This document shows, piece by piece, positions 59,847-64,000 of a stretch of 64,000 nucleotides of DNA. The notes under the pieces were generated by a model. That model did not search any database and was not told the origin of the DNA. It saw only the letters and a program-made list of their open reading frames with translations. Numbering within the stretch: the first letter of the stretch is position 1; every line of letters starts with the position of its first letter. Source of the DNA: Herbaspirillum sp. WKF16 (GTDB taxonomy: Bacteria > Pseudomonadota > Gammaproteobacteria > Burkholderiales > Burkholderiaceae_D); the NCBI RefSeq assembly GCF_028993615.1, contig NZ_CP118632.1, forward strand, positions 4,278,001 to 4,342,000, in the 5' to 3' direction. The translations under genes and the position numbers were made by a program.

Positions 59847-60833
59847 ATGAAAATTGCCATCCTCGACGACTACCAGGACGCGGTACGCCACCTCGACTGC
59901 TTCCGCATGCTTGACGGCCACGACGTCAAGGTATTCAGCAACACCGTGCGCGGCGTGGGCCAGTTGGCCGCGCGGCTGGCGCCGTTCGATGCGCTGGTGC
60001 TGATCCGCGAACGCACCGCCTTCACCCCGCCGCTGCTGGAAAAGCTGCCGCTGTTGAAGCTGATCTCGCAGACCGGCAAGGTCAGCGGCCACATTGACGT
60101 CGCCGCCGCCTCCGCGCGCGGCATCGCCATCACCGAAGGCGTGGGCGACCCGACGGCGCCGGCCGAGCTGACCTGGGCGCTCATCATGGCGGCCATGCGC
60201 CGCGTGCCGCAATACTGCAGCGCGCTGCGCCAGGGCGCGTGGCAGCAGGTCTCGGCCACGCCCCACCACAACGTGATCGGCAGCGCCCTCAAGGGACGCA
60301 CGCTGGGCGTCTGGGGCTACGGCAAGATCGGCAGGATGGTGGCCGGCTACGGCCGCGCCTTCGGCATGAACGTGGTGGTGTGGGGACGCGAGGCCAGCCG
60401 CGAGCAGGCGCAAAAGGACGGCTACCGGGCTGCCGCAAGCAAGGAGGAGTTCTTCGGCCAGGCCGACGTGCTCACGCTGCACCTGCGCCTCAACGACGCC
60501 ACCCGCGGCATCGTCACGGCGGCCGACCTGGCGCTGATGAAGCCGAGCGCCTGCTTCGTCAACACCAGCCGCGCCGAACTGGTCGAGGAGAACGCGCTGG
60601 AAGCGGCCCTGCAGCTGGGCAAACCCGGCCTGGCCGCGCTCGACGTGTACGAGCGCGAACCGCTGCCGGTGGACTCGCCGCTGCTGAAGATGGACAACGT
60701 GGTGGCGGCGCCGCACCTGGGCTATGTGGAAAAGGACGGCTATGAGCTCTATTTCCGCGCCGCCTTCCAGAACATCCTGGACTACGCGGCCGGCGCGCCG
60801 AAGAACGTGCTCAATCCAGAGGTTCTGAAGTGA
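59847..60833 (+). CDS. D-2-hydroxyacid dehydrogenase
   Basis: 328 aa. NAD-binding loop WGYGKIGRMVAGYGRAFG near residue 155; catalytic Arg in NTSRAEL, Glu in YEREPLP and His in APHLGY, the full R-E-H set of the 2-hydroxyacid dehydrogenases. The substrate (glyoxylate, hydroxypyruvate, phenylpyruvate or other) cannot be assigned. Its last 23 bp overlap the end of the opposite-strand gene. Confidence 0.92.
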   Translation: MKIAILDDYQDAVRHLDCFRMLDGHDVKVFSNTVRGVGQLAARLAPFDALVLIRERTAFTPPLLEKLPLLKLISQTGKVSGHIDVAAASARGIAITEGVGDPTAPAELTWALIMAAMRRVPQYCSALRQGAWQQVSATPHHNVIGSALKGRTLGVWGYGKIGRMVAGYGRAFGMNVVVWGREASREQAQKDGYRAAASKEEFFGQADVLTLHLRLNDATRGIVTAADLALMKPSACFVNTSRAELVEENALEAALQLGKPGLAALDVYEREPLPVDSPLLKMDNVVAAPHLGYVEKDGYELYFRAAFQNILDYAAGAPKNVLNPEVLK

Positions 60834-61575
60834 TGCGATGAATGGTGCGCACCGGCGGGTTGTACTGCAGTAGCGGCGACCTGCCGGAGGCCTTCCATAA
60901 ATGCCGCCATCCCGGCGGCCACGGCAGCGGCGGCCCGGCATACTCGGGCACGTTGCGCCGCACCGGGATCACCGGCAGGTGGTCGGGTATCTTTCCGTTG
61001 TAGTGCCATCCGAGGCTGAAGGCGTAATCCGGCAACAGGGTTGCGCATACCAACTCGAACCAGTTGGCATGCTCCTCATCCTCGCCCAGGGCCTGCGCCA
61101 GGCCCTGCGGATCGAACTGCGCCAGCAGGCGCGCCAGCTCTTCGGCCGAAGCGCTGGGATTGTCGCCCCAGCCCATCACCGGATTGAAATTGTAGTCGGC
61201 GCCCGAGCCGTACCAGCCCTCGCGCCAGGGACGCTCGATCCAGTTGCGCGGGCCGCTGAACAGGTGCCAGCGCCAATGCAGGCCGGACGGCTTGGGCCAG
61301 CTGTAAAGATAAAGGCGCTGGTAGCCGGCGCGGTGCAGCTCGCGCACCATGCCCATCAGCCGCGCATGCGGCATGCGGTCCGGCGGCGCGCGGCGAAACA
61401 GGATGGGCGTACCGTCCGCATGCTGGACTTCATCGGAAGACAGGTTCAGGTCCAGCGTCGTCACCTCGCTGCCGAAGCGCGCAGAAATCCATCCCGTCAT
61501 CAGGTTGACGAGCACGATCACGCCATAACCGCGATGGCGGTGGAAGATCACAGTGCCGGGTGCCAGGGGTTTCAT
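60811..61575 (-). CDS. Protein of unknown function
   Basis: 254 aa, unrecognised. No signal peptide or membrane helix. Very rich in Trp, Pro and Arg in the middle and C-terminal parts (for example LHWRWHLFSGPRNW and PPLPWPPGWRHLW). The N-terminal 60 residues look like a small beta-barrel (GTVIFHRHRGYGVIVLVN). Start taken at ATG 61575 giving MKPLAPGTV; the frame is open further upstream. Convergent with and overlapping the dehydrogenase gene by 23 bp. The 313-bp stretch upstream to 61888 holds no other gene. Confidence 0.75.
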   Translation of the reverse strand: MKPLAPGTVIFHRHRGYGVIVLVNLMTGWISARFGSEVTTLDLNLSSDEVQHADGTPILFRRAPPDRMPHARLMGMVRELHRAGYQRLYLYSWPKPSGLHWRWHLFSGPRNWIERPWREGWYGSGADYNFNPVMGWGDNPSASAEELARLLAQFDPQGLAQALGEDEEHANWFELVCATLLPDYAFSLGWHYNGKIPDHLPVIPVRRNVPEYAGPPLPWPPGWRHLWKASGRSPLLQYNPPVRTIHRITSEPLD

Positions 61576-61888
61576 ATCCGGATCATTATAAAGTGCATCG
61601 GAGAATTGGATTTCCGCAGGCCGCGGCGCCACCGGTGCGCGCGCATGATCCGCCGCCCGACGCCATCGGCGAGAGGCGACTGGTCTGACCGGCCTTACAT
61701 GTTTCCACGCCGCATCCTTCAAAAAATCTCATGTGAAAAGCTGTGGCGCGAACGCCGAATTTCAAGCTTTTTCGCAGACGGAAAACCGCCGTCTTGGCTA
61801 AAATCCGCGGCGCGACAAAAAAGGATATAAAAAATTTTCGCGAGGAGGAGATGCCGGGATCAGCCACATGGCGAACACGCCGCAGCAT

Positions 61889-61904
61889 TGGCATGCAACT
61901 TGCA
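61889..61904 (+). promoter_or_regulatory. Sigma-54 (RpoN) promoter of the Cache-like gene
   Basis: TGGCATG-CAAC-TTGCA matches the -24/-12 consensus TGGCACR-N4-TTGCW with a single C-to-T change and exact GG-N10-GC spacing. Start near 61915, leader about 88 nt. No enhancer-binding site was identified. Confidence 0.8.
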
Positions 61905-62002
61905 CTTCTCCTTGCGCAAAACAAAAAAACAAACAACAGATGTCGGAAGATCCAACATCGCGGTTCGTTGGTCTTGCGGCACCGTCAGAGGGAAGCACAA
62001 CA

Positions 62003-64000
62003 ATGCCAAACGCCACGACCACGAACTCCGCCCCCATACAAACCGAAACCTTTTTGCCCTACATGCGCGACGTCGCCAAGTGCGAGCAGTCGCTGCAGGA
62101 ACTGAACCTGATGTGGCGCGTCATCGAGGCCTCTGCCAAGATGAACTGCCCCACCGAAGCCAAGACCATCCTCCCCACCATGGCGGCCACCCGCTCCGGT
62201 TTCTCGCGCCTGGAACGCGAACTGGTTGGCAGCCTGGTGGAAGAGAAGGTGCGCAACGTGCTGGCCGGCATCGGCACCAAGGCCCAATATGTGATCGACA
62301 TCGTGGTGCGCAACCTGTTCGAGCGCACCGCCGACGTCGGTTTTTTGGCCACCGACCGCGAGCTGTGCAACTTCGTGGCCGGCCTCTGCGATTCACCGCA
62401 TGCGGCCGACGCCGCGCGCTACCGCCTGCGCGAATACCGCAACAAGTACACGGTGTACGACGAGATCATCCTGCTCGACACCGAGGGCAACGTGCTGGTG
62501 CAGGTGGACCCTGCCACGCCGCTGGAACATAGCGCCGATCCGCTGATCGCCCAGACCCTGGCCTGCGACACGTATGTGGAGACCTTCCGCGCCACCGACC
62601 TGCGCCCGGCCAAGGATCGTGCACTGATCTATTCGCGCCGCATGCACCATCCCCAAACTGGTGCGATCATCGGCGTACTGTGCCTGTGCTTCCACTTCGA
62701 GGAGGAAATGGCGGGCATCTTCGGCGCCCACCGCGATCCGGAAGCGCGCGCCAACATGCTGCTGCTGGACGGCGACAACCGCGTCATCGCCAGCGCCGAC
62801 GAACTGTGGATCCCGCCCGGCACGGTGGTGCCGGTCAATGCCGGCGGCGAACCCCAGCTAATGATGTTCTGCGGCCGCGAGTACCTGGTGCGCACCTTCG
62901 CCTCCGACGGCTACCAGGGTTATCCGGGCCCGGTCGGCTGGCAGGGCCAGGTGATGATCCCGGTGGAGGTCGCCTTCACCGGCATCGTCAGCGACGTGCT
63001 CTCGCGCCTGTCGCCTGAGCTGGCCGAAGGCCTGCTGTCGCACGCCCACTCGTTTTGCCCGCCGCTGTACGAGATCATGACCGCGGCCAAGACCATCCAG
63101 CGCATCGTCTGGAACGGCCAGGTGATGACAGCCGGCCAGCGCGGCGAGATGCTCAAGCTCAAGACCATCCTCGACCAGATCAGCGAGACCGGCAACCGCA
63201 GCAACGAGCTGTTCGCCCATTCCATCCACGACCTGTACCAGACCGTGCTGGCCTCCAGCATGCGCGACGCCGAGTTCACCACCGCCCTGCTGGTGGACCT
63301 GCTGGACCGCAATCTCTATGAGCGCTCCGACGACTGCCGCTGGTGGGCGCTCACGCCCGAGCTGCGCGCAACCCTGAGCCAGCCCGGGATCGATGCGGCG
63401 GCGGCCGCCAAGCTGGGCGAGATCCTGGCCTACATCAACAGCCTGTACACGGTCTACACGCGGCTGTACGTCTACGACCGCCAAGGCCGCATCGTCGCCG
63501 CCACCGGCGAGGGCCTGGAGCAGGTGATCGGCGCCAGCATCGACGACGCCACGCTGGCGCAAGTGCTGGCGCTGCGCAGCCAGCAGCAGTACCACGTCAG
63601 CAGCTTCGCACCGAGCGCGTTGTACGGCGGACGCGACACCTACATCTACCACGCCGCCATCCGCGCGCTGGGCGAGAGCGACGAGGTGGTCGGCGGCATC
63701 GGCATCGTGTTTGACGCCGAGCCCGAGCTGCGCAACATGCTGCGCGCCGGCCTGGCCGGCAAGGAAAAGATGAGCGCCTTTTATGTCGACCGCGCAGGCC
63801 GCATCCTCTCCAGCACCGACGACAAGCGCGCGGTGGGCGCCATGCTGGAGATCGATCCGGCCATGCTGCAGGTAGCCAACGGCGAGGGCCGCTCCGGCGT
63901 CACCGAGCACGACGGCCAGTACGCCATCGTGGCCGTCAGCGCCTGCAACGGCTACCGGGAGTTCAAGGTCAGCGACGGCTACAAGGAAGACGTCATCGCC
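62003..64000 (+). CDS. Large tandem Cache-like sensor protein (3' end outside window)
   Basis: 666 codons are visible with no stop; the gene continues past the window. After an N-terminal helical region there is a first Cache-like module (about residues 90-290, with NLFERTADVGFLATDREL and YDEIILLDTEGN). A helical middle follows (about 355-455, with GQRGEMLKLKTILDQI and LLVDLLDRNLYERSDDC). A second Cache-like module spans about 465-620 (TRLYVYDRQGRIVAATG). No signal peptide or transmembrane helix is visible, so it looks cytosolic. Its output domain is not in the window. A chemotaxis-related role is an inference. Ribosome site AGAGGGAAG before the ATG. Confidence 0.8.
   Translation, partial: MPNATTTNSAPIQTETFLPYMRDVAKCEQSLQELNLMWRVIEASAKMNCPTEAKTILPTMAATRSGFSRLERELVGSLVEEKVRNVLAGIGTKAQYVIDIVVRNLFERTADVGFLATDRELCNFVAGLCDSPHAADAARYRLREYRNKYTVYDEIILLDTEGNVLVQVDPATPLEHSADPLIAQTLACDTYVETFRATDLRPAKDRALIYSRRMHHPQTGAIIGVLCLCFHFEEEMAGIFGAHRDPEARANMLLLDGDNRVIASADELWIPPGTVVPVNAGGEPQLMMFCGREYLVRTFASDGYQGYPGPVGWQGQVMIPVEVAFTGIVSDVLSRLSPELAEGLLSHAHSFCPPLYEIMTAAKTIQRIVWNGQVMTAGQRGEMLKLKTILDQISETGNRSNELFAHSIHDLYQTVLASSMRDAEFTTALLVDLLDRNLYERSDDCRWWALTPELRATLSQPGIDAAAAAKLGEILAYINSLYTVYTRLYVYDRQGRIVAATGEGLEQVIGASIDDATLAQVLALRSQQQYHVSSFAPSALYGGRDTYIYHAAIRALGESDEVVGGIGIVFDAEPELRNMLRAGLAGKEKMSAFYVDRAGRILSSTDDKRAVGAMLEIDPAMLQVANGEGRSGVTEHDGQYAIVAVSACNGYREFKVSDGYKEDVIA

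Overview
The window is a typical GC-rich betaproteobacterial chromosome segment. The likeliest source is Oxalobacteraceae, Herbaspirillum or a close relative. This is inferred from gene content and style: a Burkholderiales-type porin, a GTP-dependent PEP carboxykinase, an SAH riboswitch before ahcY, fused indolepyruvate oxidoreductase, 16S-Ile-Ala-23S-5S order, and GC-rich codon use. I see no prophage, insertion sequence, integron or CRISPR array. Most of the window is core metabolism and envelope biology.

Layout. 1-4.7 kb: nucleoside/BMP-type ABC importer (ATPase cut by the window start, two permeases, lipoprotein). 4.9-6.9 kb: minCDE. 7.0-11.9 kb: an orphan degenerate response regulator, then hemA, prfA, dsbB, prmC. 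12.0-23.0 kb, minus strand: fused indolepyruvate:ferredoxin oxidoreductase, then a six-gene run read from right to left as slt, NAD(P)-binding epimerase-like protein, gst, cca, GNAT, phhA. The gap between the oxidoreductase and phhA holds an orphan plus-strand terminator that probably marks a small RNA. 23.0-23.6 kb: 5-formyl-THF cyclo-ligase.

23.9-29.7 kb, minus strand: a complete rRNA operon (rrs, tRNA-Ile-GAT, tRNA-Ala-TGC, rrl, rrf) with recognisable P1 promoter, AT-rich upstream element, boxA and both RNase III processing stems. 29.8-34.1 kb: the activated-methyl cycle on the minus strand (metK, SAH riboswitch, ahcY, small membrane protein, metF). 34.2-36.8 kb: two translationally coupled lipid A acyltransferases and dapF. 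36.9-40.1 kb: a divergent Sel1-repeat protein and a major porin. They separate dapF from its usual partners DUF484-xerC (40.4-42.1 kb).

42.2-51.8 kb: Fur-family regulator, HAD nucleotidase, TraB/GumN protein, argB, birA-coaX-SPOR operon, VanZ-like protein, thioredoxin-like ferredoxin, alpha/beta hydrolase, PBP5/6-type carboxypeptidase. 52.2-57.3 kb: ahpF and ahpC with an OxyR-like site touching the -35 box, a hotdog thioesterase, and pckG. 57.7-64 kb: LysR regulator, quinone-oxidoreductase-like enzyme, D-2-hydroxyacid dehydrogenase, an unknown protein, and a large tandem-Cache-like protein behind a near-perfect sigma-54 promoter. That last gene runs off the window end.

The most unusual elements are non-coding: the candidate small RNA with two CCUCCCC segments, the SAH riboswitch with visible mutually exclusive pairings, two REP-like hairpin pairs whose stems differ by compensatory changes, and the sigma-54 promoter of the apparently soluble Cache-like receptor. 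No new multi-gene system is evident.
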